From Bacillus sp. MM2020_1 (lineage in GTDB: Bacteria; Bacillota; Bacilli; Bacillales; Cytobacillaceae), in the NCBI GenBank assembly GCA_011250595.1, contig JAANMP010000025.1, positions 1 through 61,968 on the forward strand: DNA of 61,968 nucleotides, in the 5' to 3' direction. Under the pieces are notes generated by a model, which saw nothing but the letters and a program-made list of their open reading frames with translations, did not search any database and was not told the DNA's origin. Of the stretch, positions 35,024-42,207 are shown in pieces (within the stretch, counting starts at the first letter, position 1; every line of letters begins with the position of its first letter). A program made the translations under genes and the position numbers.

Positions 35024-35368
35024 TTACCCGTGGCAACGACCTCCGCCGCAGCGATGCCCGCCGCCACAATTAGAGCAATGTGAACAATTAAAGCAACTAG
35101 AGCAACGGAAACAACTAGAGCAGTTAAAGCAGTTAAAGCAGTTAAAACAGCTAGAGCAACTAAAACAACTAAAACAACGGAAAATACCACCTACACCACC
35201 AATTCCGCCAATACCGCCAATACCCATACCCATACCACCAAAACCACCCATACCACCGAATTGTCGAGACTGATCAAGATAGTATTGGTTTGGGTCAAAA
35301 GGAATGGCCTGGCTCGCTTGAAAGTCTCCAACATTCAACATTTGGAGTTCATTTTGTAAAGGATTCAT
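35024..35368 (-). CDS. Heterocycloanthracin/sonorensin-type TOMM bacteriocin precursor
   Basis: A 114-residue precursor. The leader (about 1-38, starting MNPLQNELQMLNVGDFQ, then FDPNQYYLDQSRQF) is followed by a Gly/Met-rich spacer with GGIGG-type repeats (about 38-61) and a core of Cys-X-X triplets. Cys65 to Cys101 are 13 cysteines spaced exactly three apart; two more are at 107 and 112 in a Gly/His-rich tail. Ser residues in the triplets are further cyclisation sites. The ATG at 35368 fits the GGAGG site; ATG at 35374 is only one base from it. The product is expected to be a polythiazole bacteriocin. Confidence 0.9.
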   Translation of the reverse strand: MNPLQNELQMLNVGDFQASQAIPFDPNQYYLDQSRQFGGMGGFGGMGMGIGGIGGIGGVGGIFRCFSCFSCSSCFNCFNCFNCSSCFRCSSCFNCSHCSNCGGGHRCGGGRCHG

Positions 35369-35416
35369 TTTCATACCTCCATCTATTTTAAATCAACAAT
35401 TTGTGCCATCACATGA

Positions 35417-35557
35417 ACAGGGGAACAGAACAAATCAGAAAAGCAATATGGTACTGGTGAATTCACCGATACTACAAGTACTCTCACATCAAATTATGAT
35501 AAATGGGTGGGTATTGCTACTGATTCAAAAGCCTATTTTTATTGGACAACCATATAA
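35417..35557 (+). pseudogene. C-terminal remnant of an unrecognised gene
   Basis: An open plus-strand stretch of 46 codons with no start codon, bounded by TGA at 35414 and ending in TAA. The peptide (TGEQNKSEKQYGTGEFTD, then NYDKWVGIATDSKAYFYW) has the composition of a real protein. It lies in the intergenic region upstream of the precursor gene. Family not recognised. Confidence 0.4.
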
Positions 35558-35761
35558 ATTACTAGATTTATATTAAAGCACTAGAGGGAACTCAATAGGC
35601 GGTTGACAACATTTCTCTATAAAGGAGAAGTCGTTATCAGAAGGACTAACACAAAAAAATGACCCATATTGAGTCAATTGTGCATTTTTAGTGATTTAAT
35701 TTCATACATAAGAAAAGTGCATTATTTACAGATTCTACACCGCGCCACAAGGAGGTAAATC

Positions 35762-36019
35762 ATGATACAACAAACAGTGACAATCAACAGAAAAGCAGGT
35801 TTATATGCCAGGCCTGTCAATCGATTAGTTCAAAACGCTTCTCGTTTTAATGCGGATATCTTTCTTACTTACAAAGGACGAAAGGTTAATGTAAAATCGG
35901 TACTCGGCGTATTATCGTTAGCGATCCCTAAACAGGCAGAAATTATTTTAGAGGTTTCCGGGGACGATGAAATTGAGGCACTTAGAGAGGTTATTCAAAC
36001 GTTAGAAACGCAAGAGTAG
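35762..36019 (+). CDS. Crh-like HPr paralog with Tyr15
   Basis: An 85-residue HPr-fold protein. The active-site segment reads KAGLYARPV, so position 15, the phospho-His of HPr, is Tyr; in B. subtilis Crh it is Gln. The regulatory serine is kept: KSVLGVLSL with Ser46. It therefore cannot take part in PTS sugar phosphorylation by the normal route, but could be phosphorylated at Ser46 by HPr kinase and act with CcpA in catabolite control. The ATG follows AAGGAGGTAAATC. Monocistronic and divergent from the TOMM operon. Confidence 0.85.
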   Translation: MIQQTVTINRKAGLYARPVNRLVQNASRFNADIFLTYKGRKVNVKSVLGVLSLAIPKQAEIILEVSGDDEIEALREVIQTLETQE

Positions 36020-36026
36020 GAAGGGG

Positions 36027-36060
36027 GAGGCTGGTTCAACTGTGTTCCAGCCTCTTTTTT
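36027..36060 (+). terminator. Terminator of the Crh-like gene
   Basis: GAGGCTGG (36027-36034) / CCAGCCTC (36047-36054) stem with six T's. Confidence 0.85.
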
Positions 36061-36237
36061 ACAAAAAATACCACCCACTAGGTAATCGTGCAACTTTTGT
36101 AATTTCGCCATTGTGATTTCCATATGGTATATGGTACTTCCTTTCAGTTCAGAAATGACTGTATATTTTTAACTCCAACCTATTATTTTCATAATTAATA
36201 ACATCTATGAAAACTTTCCATCATGCGTTTTATTTCG

Positions 36238-36261
36238 AAAAAAAAACGCCTAAAGGCGTTT
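36238..36261 (-). terminator. Terminator of the small zinc-ribbon gene
   Basis: AACGCC-TTTA-GGCGTT on the minus strand followed by nine T's, starting at the stop codon. Confidence 0.75.
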
Positions 36262-36436
36262 AATAATTACACTTTGGACAAGGTTGTAAGCGGTCTTTCC
36301 CGTGTCCGCATTGTCTGCACTTATCTGCGTATTGTTTACCATTTTTAAATTTCCATTGTTCATACGTGATGCCATGTGATCCTTTATCATTTAAGTATTT
36401 GATATAGTCATTCCCATAAGGATAAATCAACAACAT
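36260..36436 (-). CDS. Small zinc-ribbon-like protein
   Basis: A 58-residue protein not recognised by name. The N-terminus reads MLLIYPYGNDYIKYLNDKG; the C-terminus carries two CxxC pairs (CRQCG at 40-43 and CPKC at 53-56), a likely zinc ribbon. GGAGG lies two bases before the ATG, so an in-frame TTG at codon 2 or 3 may be the true start. A terminator directly follows the stop. It stands alone, and its function is unknown. Confidence 0.6.
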   Translation of the reverse strand: MLLIYPYGNDYIKYLNDKGSHGITYEQWKFKNGKQYADKCRQCGHGKDRLQPCPKCNY

Positions 36437-36504
36437 CACCTCCAGTGCTCCCTATAAATGTATGCGCTTACATAACCTAAAAACACTGAATTCAATAAAA
36501 AAAG

Positions 36505-36516
36505 TGTCAGGTACCA
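36505..36516. repeat. Interspersed GTGTCAGGYACC element, copy 1
   Basis: GTGTCAGGTACC within an otherwise non-coding gap, followed by CACGTACACTTTTCGTA. A related copy occurs at 38856, suggesting an interspersed intergenic element. Confidence 0.45.
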
Positions 36517-36560
36517 TCCATGCTCTGAAAGGCACGTACACTTTTCGTAGAATAAAAAAT

Positions 36561-36588
36561 TAGGACCAACCATTTTAGGTTGGTCCTA
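36561..36588 (-). terminator. Terminator of the Gfo/Idh/MocA gene
   Basis: TAGGACCAACC / GGTTGGTCCTA, 11-bp perfect stem with A/T flanks, just past the stop codon. Confidence 0.8.
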
Positions 36589-36596
36589 TTCCAATA

Positions 36597-37583
36597 CTAA
36601 TAATAATTCTTCACCATTTCACCCATGACCCAGTTTGTTCTGGCACCCGACACTCCGCTGCTTGGGCACTGAGAACTGCCAGTTGTTAAGTCTGCCACAA
36701 TGGTTTCGACAAGGGGTTGATGGACATGCTCTGGTGGTTCGAAACTCCATTGCTCCGTTCCACGTGTTGTTGTCAATACGATGGGATCGTTTCCGAAAGT
36801 GGAAAAGGTGATTTTCCCTTTGCTTCCCACGATTTCATTGACATCGACATCTTCAAAAGCAGTAAAACACCAATTTCCAACACCATGGATACCAGATTCA
36901 AACCTATAAGTGCCTGTGACGATATCTTCGGCACGATAATAGTCCGCTTGATTCGAAGCAAAACCTTGCACAGAGGTAATTGGTCCGAGCAAAAAATCTA
37001 ATATGTCGAGCGTATGGCTGGCTAAATCATAAAATAGTCCCCCGCCTGCCAATTCGGGTTGAACCCGCCAAGGTAAATTTTGCGGGTCCAATACATCCGG
37101 AGATGCTTTTTGATACTGCGTAGATGATACAAATCTAACATCTCCAACTTCCCCATTCTCCAACAGCTCTTTAATTTTTAAAAAGCGCTTCTGTGCCCTA
37201 CGATAGTATGCAACATATAATGGCACTCCTGCCTCCTCGCAATCAGCGATCATTTCTTGGCACTCCGCGAAATTTCGTGCCATTGGCTTTTCTACATATA
37301 CAGGTTTACCAGCCTTAGCTGCTTTCATTGTATATTCTCTATGTGATCCTGGCGGTGTGGCAATATAGATTACATCCACATCAGGATCATTAATCAGATC
37401 ATCTGCACTATCATACCATTTTGGGACATTGTGCCTTTTTGCATAATCCTCGGCAAGTTCACCCGTTCTTCTCATCACCGCAACCAATTCAGAATGGTTA
37501 ATTTTTTGAAAGGCCGGACCACTTTTCACTTCCGTTACATCACCGCATCCGATAATTCCCCAACGAACTTTATCCAACTTCAT
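36597..37583 (-). CDS. Gfo/Idh/MocA family oxidoreductase
   Basis: A 328-residue NAD(P)-dependent dehydrogenase. The N-terminal Rossmann motif is GIIGCGDVTE (about 9-18), followed by the family motif YVEKPMARN (about 92-100, with the conserved EKP). The C-terminal domain (about 125-325) has GGGLFYDLASHTLDILDFLLG with the catalytic His. Substrate not deducible; members act on sugars, inositols and biliverdin-like compounds. The start at MKLDKVRWG follows AAAGGAGAAGAGTGCG. The SEC-C protein gene ends 14 bp upstream, so the two are co-transcribed. Confidence 0.87.
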   Translation of the reverse strand: MKLDKVRWGIIGCGDVTEVKSGPAFQKINHSELVAVMRRTGELAEDYAKRHNVPKWYDSADDLINDPDVDVIYIATPPGSHREYTMKAAKAGKPVYVEKPMARNFAECQEMIADCEEAGVPLYVAYYRRAQKRFLKIKELLENGEVGDVRFVSSTQYQKASPDVLDPQNLPWRVQPELAGGGLFYDLASHTLDILDFLLGPITSVQGFASNQADYYRAEDIVTGTYRFESGIHGVGNWCFTAFEDVDVNEIVGSKGKITFSTFGNDPIVLTTTRGTEQWSFEPPEHVHQPLVETIVADLTTGSSQCPSSGVSGARTNWVMGEMVKNYY

Positions 37584-37597
37584 CGCACTCTTCTCCT

Positions 37598-38761
37598 TTA
37601 TTTGCCGCAGCACTTTTTATATTTTTTGCCACTTCCGCACGGACATGGATCGTTTCGACCTACTTTATTTTCCTTTAAGACAGGACCACTTTGTGGACTT
37701 CGCCCCTGTTTACTTTCATTTCTAAATTCTATTTCTCTTTCAAGTGCTGCTAGTTTCCAATCCATTAATTCCGGATGCTGCTCGCCTAATATAGTGTAAT
37801 AACTATAAACGGTCTGTTCAATATCGACTAGGCTTGAGAAGTATTCTTTTTTCATATGATCGCTAATTTCTGGCAATGCCTCTTTAGATAGCTGATGACA
37901 GAGAGCTTCAATTAAAATATCCTGATCTTGGAGTTCCTCCAAATTATGGTAACCCTCTCTTAAAACCTCAACAGCATGATCAGATTTAATATTTTCGATA
38001 ACAGAACTAGCATAAATAATCGAATCCGAATTTATTAAATAAGGCGCTACTGCTTTCACTACTTCATCCGATTGAAAACCAATCAATGCGGATGAAACTT
38101 CTTCTAACAAGATATCATCATCACGGTCCAAGAAACTTGCTACTAATGGAATATGCTTTTCTAGTTTCATTAATCCAATCATATAAACCGTAAGGATTCC
38201 ATTAAATGTAAACCATTGTTCATTTAATTCCTCTTGAAGAATCACATCTATTTCTTCTTCTGTAATCCAGCCATTTTGGGCGATACATGCAGCCAGTTTT
38301 TTTGCTTTTATGTAAATAGGATGTTGATAAGTTTCGGCATGGTCGAGGGTATTGATTGTTTTTAAAAACTCGTTGAAAACTTCATCCTCTGTCCCATTCA
38401 TAATGAGTTCATATAATGACCAACTATCCTCACTAATGTATCCTTGGAGTGCCTCTTTATATTTTAATGCAAGCTCTGGGTCAATACGGTTTAATAAATT
38501 AACTGCTAAATGGATCTTGGTCTTGTCCATCAAAGGGATATTTTCTAACAGAACCTTGACAGCGTCTTCATTAATTTTCATGTTTTCTACATAGATTAAA
38601 ATAGAGGAGAGCTTATCCTCGTTTTTAAAGGCTTCCTTCAATAATTCTATCGTCCATTCTTCTGGGACGTTGGGATAATCGTGTAATGCATGCAGCACGG
38701 TTTCTTGGATTAAAACATCATTACTAACTATGTACGGTTTTATTTTTTCTAAAAAGGTCAT
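37598..38761 (-). CDS. HEAT-like protein with C-terminal SEC-C motif
   Basis: A 387-residue protein. The body (about 1-345) is almost entirely helical, with repeated helical pairs reminiscent of HEAT repeats ([19 protein letters not shown] and similar; written as [15 protein letters not shown]). The last 20 residues form the SEC-C zinc motif [18 protein letters not shown], first known from SecA. Such proteins probably scaffold protein or nucleic-acid contacts; no enzymatic role is assigned. The ATG follows TAGGTGAAGGAACTGATATT. Leads the two-gene unit with the Gfo/Idh/MocA gene. Confidence 0.8.
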   Translation of the reverse strand: MTFLEKIKPYIVSNDVLIQETVLHALHDYPNVPEEWTIELLKEAFKNEDKLSSILIYVENMKINEDAVKVLLENIPLMDKTKIHLAVNLLNRIDPELALKYKEALQGYISEDSWSLYELIMNGTEDEVFNEFLKTINTLDHAETYQHPIYIKAKKLAACIAQNGWITEEEIDVILQEELNEQWFTFNGILTVYMIGLMKLEKHIPLVASFLDRDDDILLEEVSSALIGFQSDEVVKAVAPYLINSDSIIYASSVIENIKSDHAVEVLREGYHNLEELQDQDILIEALCHQLSKEALPEISDHMKKEYFSSLVDIEQTVYSYYTILGEQHPELMDWKLAALEREIEFRNESKQGRSPQSGPVLKENKVGRNDPCPCGSGKKYKKCCGK

Positions 38762-38855
38762 AATATCAGTTCCTTCACCTAATATTTCTCATCCTTTTAT
38801 TATATTTTATTTCGAGCACCATCACCAAAGGATTCTCTTCATTATCGAAAAAAAA

Positions 38856-38870
38856 TGGTGTCAGGCACCA
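38856..38870. repeat. Interspersed GTGTCAGGYACC element, copy 2
   Basis: TGGTGTCAGGCACCA, an imperfect palindrome in the gap between the azoreductase and SEC-C genes, followed by an AAGTGC / CGTATACTTTTAG region like that after copy 1. Confidence 0.45.
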
Positions 38871-38938
38871 ATACTTAAAAGTGCAAACTTCGTATACTTT
38901 TAGGCGCAGCTGTCAGATAAATGGTATTAAATAGATAA

Positions 38939-38977
38939 AAATAAAGAAGCTTGAATTTCAAGCTTCTTTATTTTTTA
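38939..38977 (-). terminator. Terminator of the azoreductase gene
   Basis: AAATAAAGAAGCTTGA / TCAAGCTTCTTTATTT stem, long and nearly perfect, with flanking A/T runs. Confidence 0.8.
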
Positions 38978-38999
38978 CTTCATATGGCTAATTTCATTA

Positions 39000-39632
39000 T
39001 TAAACAGCGACTGCTGATAATTTCTTTGCTGATTCTTTTACTTTTTCTAGTCCTTCAGCGATAATCGTTTCGGCTTGTGCTGGCATTGCATTATGGCCTT
39101 CGATAATTACTTCATCGACGATTTCCATACCGAATACTAATCCGACAACGTTTCTGATATAAGAAGCAGCCATTTCCATTGGTGCTGCTTCTGGTGTTGA
39201 GTAAACGCCGCCGCGTGCATTTAGGATAATCGCTTTTTTGTGTGTCATTAATTGGACTGCTTGTCCATTTTCATCGTACTTGAAAGTGAAACCAGCTTGG
39301 TATACATAATCAATAAACGTTTGTAATGGTGCTGGGATGGTTAAGTTCCATAATGGGAATGCGAAAACAACTAAGTCAGCAGCTGTTAGTGCATCCATTG
39401 CTTTTTGCTTTGCAGCAAGAAGACGTTTTTCTAAATCCGTCATTTCTTCACCTGATTCTAATTTACCAAAAGCGTTGAATAAATCCTGGCCAAAGTAAGG
39501 CATATCTTCAGCGAAAACATCAAAAGTAGTTACATTTACACCCTCTAAATTTTCCATAAAGGTTTCATACATCTTACTTGAAATAGCCTCTGAAGCTGGA
39601 CGATTATTTGCTTTAACTACTAATACATTCAT
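39000..39632 (-). CDS. azoR: FMN-dependent NADH-azoreductase
   Basis: A 210-residue flavodoxin-like reductase of the AzoR/AcpD family. The FMN site includes NRPASEAISSKMY (about 10-22), FAFPLWNLTIPAPLQTFIDY (about 95-114) and NARGGVYS (about 145-152). It reduces quinones and azo compounds by two electrons, preventing redox cycling. The ATG follows AAAGGAGAATAATATAA. The promoter has a half MhqR-like box, and the divergent pirin gene has a full one, so induction by quinones through an MhqR-type repressor is likely. Confidence 0.88.
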   Translation of the reverse strand: MNVLVVKANNRPASEAISSKMYETFMENLEGVNVTTFDVFAEDMPYFGQDLFNAFGKLESGEEMTDLEKRLLAAKQKAMDALTAADLVVFAFPLWNLTIPAPLQTFIDYVYQAGFTFKYDENGQAVQLMTHKKAIILNARGGVYSTPEAAPMEMAASYIRNVVGLVFGMEIVDEVIIEGHNAMPAQAETIIAEGLEKVKESAKKLSAVAV

Positions 39633-39671
39633 TTATATTATTCTCCTTTAATTTTATTATCTTCAAATCAT

Positions 39672-39713
39672 TTATCTCGAATTAATAATATAATAATATA
39701 CTATACTTGTCAA
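39672..39713 (-). promoter_or_regulatory. azoR promoter with half MhqR-like box
   Basis: On the minus strand TTGACA (39708-39713), 17-bp spacer, TATTAT (39685-39690), then TAATTCGAGATAA (39672-39684), matching one half of the palindrome at 39833. Confidence 0.65.
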
Positions 39714-39804
39714 TAACTCTATTAGGATATTTTTCCCCTTCTCCGCTTCCAATATATATTATTCTATTAGAATAGCTAATGATGTTTGCTCTAGAATATT
39801 TACG

Positions 39805-39852
39805 TTGACACTAGACAATATAGAATATATAATTATCTCGAATTCGAGATAA
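39805..39852 (+). promoter_or_regulatory. Consensus promoter and perfect MhqR-like operator of the pirin gene
   Basis: TTGACA (39805-39810), 17-bp spacer, TATAAT (39828-39833), immediately followed by the perfect 20-bp palindrome TTATCTCGAATTCGAGATAA (39833-39852). As I recall it, this matches the MhqR box of B. subtilis (ATCTCGAATTCGAGAT core). Repressor binding would block initiation directly. Confidence 0.75.
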
Positions 39853-39891
39853 ATTTATATTTTAATTTTTCAATAGATGGGAGAGTAAATT

Positions 39892-40593
39892 ATGTTAAGA
39901 AAAATTGACAGTAAAAATATGGGTTCTAGTAATCACGGTTGGTTAAGAAGTAAATTTCACTTTTCATTTGCAGAATATTATAATCCAGAAAATATTCAAT
40001 TCGGGGTTTTACGAGTAATCAATGATGATTTAATTAATCCCCAAACAGGATTTGGAACACATCCACATAAAAATATGGAAATCATATCCTATGTGGTGGA
40101 TGGTCAAATGACTCATGCTGATAGCATGGGAAACAAAAATACCATATCACGCGGACAAGTTCAATATATGAGTGCAGGTACGGGTGTGCTTCATAGTGAG
40201 CATAATTTAGGAGAAAATATATTAAGGCTTTTACAAATTTGGATTTTACCAGACAAATATGGTCATACACCAGCCTATGGTGATTTTAGATTTAATTGGG
40301 ATGATCGAAAAGATAATTGGCTGCACATGGTTTCAGGATTAGACGGCGATGCTCCAATTAAAATTAACCAAGATGCAAATATTTACTCCTTGGAATTGCA
40401 GCAAGGAAAGGAAATAATCTTTCCAGTGAGTATAGGTAGGCAGGCCTATTTAGTTCAAATTGAAGGAACTTCAATCATAAACGGTATGGAACTTTCTGAT
40501 AGAGATGGCCTAGAGGTTGTTGAAGAAGATATGACAATACTGGCCGAAAAAACGTCGCATATTTTGCTTATCGAAATGAAAAAAGCGATCTAG
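39892..40593 (+). CDS. Pirin family bicupin protein (YhaK-like)
   Basis: A 233-residue double-cupin protein. The N-terminal cupin holds the metal-ligand pattern HPHKNMEIISYVVDG (about 46-60) and later GTGVLHSEHN (about 98-107). The C-terminal cupin (about 145-230) is less conserved. Pirins can act as quercetinases or redox-sensitive cofactors. Its promoter carries a full MhqR-like operator, tying it to quinone stress together with the divergent azoreductase. The ATG follows GGGAGAGTAAATT. Ends in a strong terminator. Confidence 0.87.
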   Translation: MLRKIDSKNMGSSNHGWLRSKFHFSFAEYYNPENIQFGVLRVINDDLINPQTGFGTHPHKNMEIISYVVDGQMTHADSMGNKNTISRGQVQYMSAGTGVLHSEHNLGENILRLLQIWILPDKYGHTPAYGDFRFNWDDRKDNWLHMVSGLDGDAPIKINQDANIYSLELQQGKEIIFPVSIGRQAYLVQIEGTSIINGMELSDRDGLEVVEEDMTILAEKTSHILLIEMKKAI

Positions 40594-40609
40594 TTCGGGC
40601 AATAGAACA

Positions 40610-40646
40610 AAGTCTGATGGGATGAGGATCCCATCAGACTTTTTAT
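40610..40646 (+). terminator. Terminator of the pirin gene
   Basis: AAGTCTGATGGGA (40610-40622) / TCCCATCAGACTT (40629-40641): 13-bp perfect stem plus T-run. Confidence 0.88.
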
Positions 40647-40699
40647 TTCCATCTGATCAATCTTTAATTAAGATTTTTTTAAGAATTCATAATGGCTTG

Positions 40700-41302
40700 T
40701 TATAACTTTCGATACCATTGAGCTGCTGCTTCTACCTCTTGCATGGTTAATTGATGACCTCGATTCTCCCAATGAATTTCTACATTCGCATTAGCCTTTT
40801 CTAATAATGATTGTAAATCGGTTGATTCCATTGGGGAACAGATGGGATCGTTTGTTCCCGCTGCAATAAACACAGTTTTCCCTGATAAATCAGGGAGATC
40901 CATTCCTCTTCTCGGTACCATTGGATGATGAAGGATCGCCCCTTTTAAAGCATGTTGATAATGAAATAATAGACTTGCCGCTATATTTGCTCCATTCGAA
41001 TAACCAATTGCCATAATATAATCTCTATCAAAACCATACTTTTCCGCTGCTTCATCAAGAAACTCATTTAATTCTTTTGTTCGAAAAATAAGGTCTTCTT
41101 CATCAAAAACGCCTTCAGCTAATCTGCGGAAAAACCGTGGCATGCCATTTTCTAATACATTCCCGCGTACGCTAAGTACATTTGCCTCATCATCAATCAT
41201 TCCTGCAAGTGGCAGCAAATCTAATTCATTGCCCCCCGTTCCATGTAACAATAATAGCGTTGGTTTTGTTGGATTTTTCCCCTTATTGAATATATGTTTC
41301 AT
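40700..41302 (-). CDS. mhqD: MhqD-type alpha/beta hydrolase
   Basis: A 200-residue serine hydrolase. The oxyanion region is LLLHGTGGNELDLLPLA (about 17-33), the nucleophile Ser lies in GYSNGANIAA (about 110), the Asp in TNDPICS and the His in NRGHQLT. It matches the MhqD carboxylesterases that follow the ring-cleaving dioxygenase gene mhqE in quinone-degrading operons. Its ATG overlaps the stop of a 28-codon mhqE relic (TAATG), which supplies its GGAGG site. Operon partner upstream is a flavin reductase gene. Confidence 0.85.
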   Translation of the reverse strand: MKHIFNKGKNPTKPTLLLLHGTGGNELDLLPLAGMIDDEANVLSVRGNVLENGMPRFFRRLAEGVFDEEDLIFRTKELNEFLDEAAEKYGFDRDYIMAIGYSNGANIAASLLFHYQHALKGAILHHPMVPRRGMDLPDLSGKTVFIAAGTNDPICSPMESTDLQSLLEKANANVEIHWENRGHQLTMQEVEAAAQWYRKL

Positions 41303-41388
41303 TAGTAATTTCCCTCCAAAAACTCGATATTCCTTTGTGCATCGTTTCCCATTGCTGAAATTTGATGAACGTCCGCTGTTATCTGCAT
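41302..41388 (-). pseudogene. mhqE: N-terminal relic of mhqE (ring-cleaving dioxygenase)
   Basis: A 28-codon frame starting MQITADVHQISAMGNDAQRN and ending EGNY. It has a good AAAGGGAGAG site. The HQISAMGNDAQRNIEFL pattern matches the N-terminus of VOC-family dioxygenases MhqE/MhqO (HHVTAMTNDAERN-type), whose full length is about 300 residues. The body of the gene is missing, and the short frame runs straight into the mhqD start, so an internal deletion has fused the two ends. Confidence 0.65.
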
Positions 41389-41422
41389 CTTTACTCTCCC
41401 TTTCAAAATGGGATTTTAAGAG

Positions 41423-42040
41423 TTATTTGGGTCTTTCGATTTCAAAAATTTCACCGATTTTGGCGTAATTATTCCCTGCTAATCGACTTACCGCTGCTAA
41501 ACCACCTGGATCAATTCTTCCTTTTTCATAAATGTCATTTTCAATATGAAATTGAACTACTTTCCCGATAATAAAATCACACCCCGGTTTATCCTGGTCT
41601 CCCAATTCTAAGGTATGCTCTAAAGTACATTCCATTCGAACCTTGGCTTCTTTTACACCTGGTACAGAGATTTTCGCGCTTTCGACTGGTGTTAAGTGAG
41701 CTAACTCTATTTCACTCTGATCAGGCGGAAGGCTTGCAGCTGTTTTATTTATTTTTTCAACATTTTGTTCATCAACGATATGGACAACAAATTGTTTAGA
41801 CTCGATGATGTTTCTTGCCGTATCCTTTTGTCTCCCCCCAGAGCGTTGAATAGATAGGGAGATCATCGGTGGATTAGATGACACGATATTAAAATAACTA
41901 AAAGGTGCACCATTTAAAACTCCCTCTTTTGAAATCGTTGTGACGAACGCAATCGGCCTAGGTATGATGCTTCCTATTAGAAACTTATAATTTTCTCTTT
42001 CAGACATTAAGGCTGGATCAATTGAAAGCAAAGAAATCAT
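41423..42040 (-). CDS. Flavin reductase family protein
   Basis: A 205-residue FMN-binding split-barrel protein. The family signature GSIIPRPIAFVTTISKEGVLNGAPFSYFNIVSSNPPMI (paraphrased, about 23-60) is complete, and RQKDTARNI (about 70-79) follows. Such proteins bind FMN and reduce flavin, or act on aromatic substrates with an oxygenase partner. It is the first gene of a short operon with the mhqE relic and mhqD. A degenerate MhqR-like box lies 78 bp upstream, joining it to the quinone response. Confidence 0.85.
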   Translation of the reverse strand: MISLLSIDPALMSERENYKFLIGSIIPRPIAFVTTISKEGVLNGAPFSYFNIVSSNPPMISLSIQRSGGRQKDTARNIIESKQFVVHIVDEQNVEKINKTAASLPPDQSEIELAHLTPVESAKISVPGVKEAKVRMECTLEHTLELGDQDKPGCDFIIGKVVQFHIENDIYEKGRIDPGGLAAVSRLAGNNYAKIGEIFEIERPK

Positions 42041-42117
42041 TCCTTTTCCTATAATCAGTCCTGTTTTATTATGATGTCATATAATTGATTAAATTATTGA
42101 TAATATTTATAAATCAA

Positions 42118-42137
42118 GATTCTTGAATTCGTGATAT
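42118..42137. promoter_or_regulatory. Degenerate MhqR-like box upstream of the flavin reductase operon
   Basis: GATTCTTGAATTCGTGATAT shares about 14 of 20 positions with the perfect palindrome at 39833, including the central GAATTCG and the GAT flank. Confidence 0.5.
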
Positions 42138-42147
42138 TTTAGTTATT

Positions 42148-42191
42148 TAAGGGCGTTAGCCTCCTTAAGAAATCAGGAAGTAACGCCCTTA
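42148..42191 (-). terminator. Hairpin after the transaldolase gene
   Basis: TAAGGGCGTTA (42148-42158) / TAACGCCCTTA (42181-42191): 11-bp perfect stem 17 bp past the stop; the following T-tract is weak. Confidence 0.6.
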
Positions 42192-42207
42192 TGTTTTCTA
42201 TTAATTA

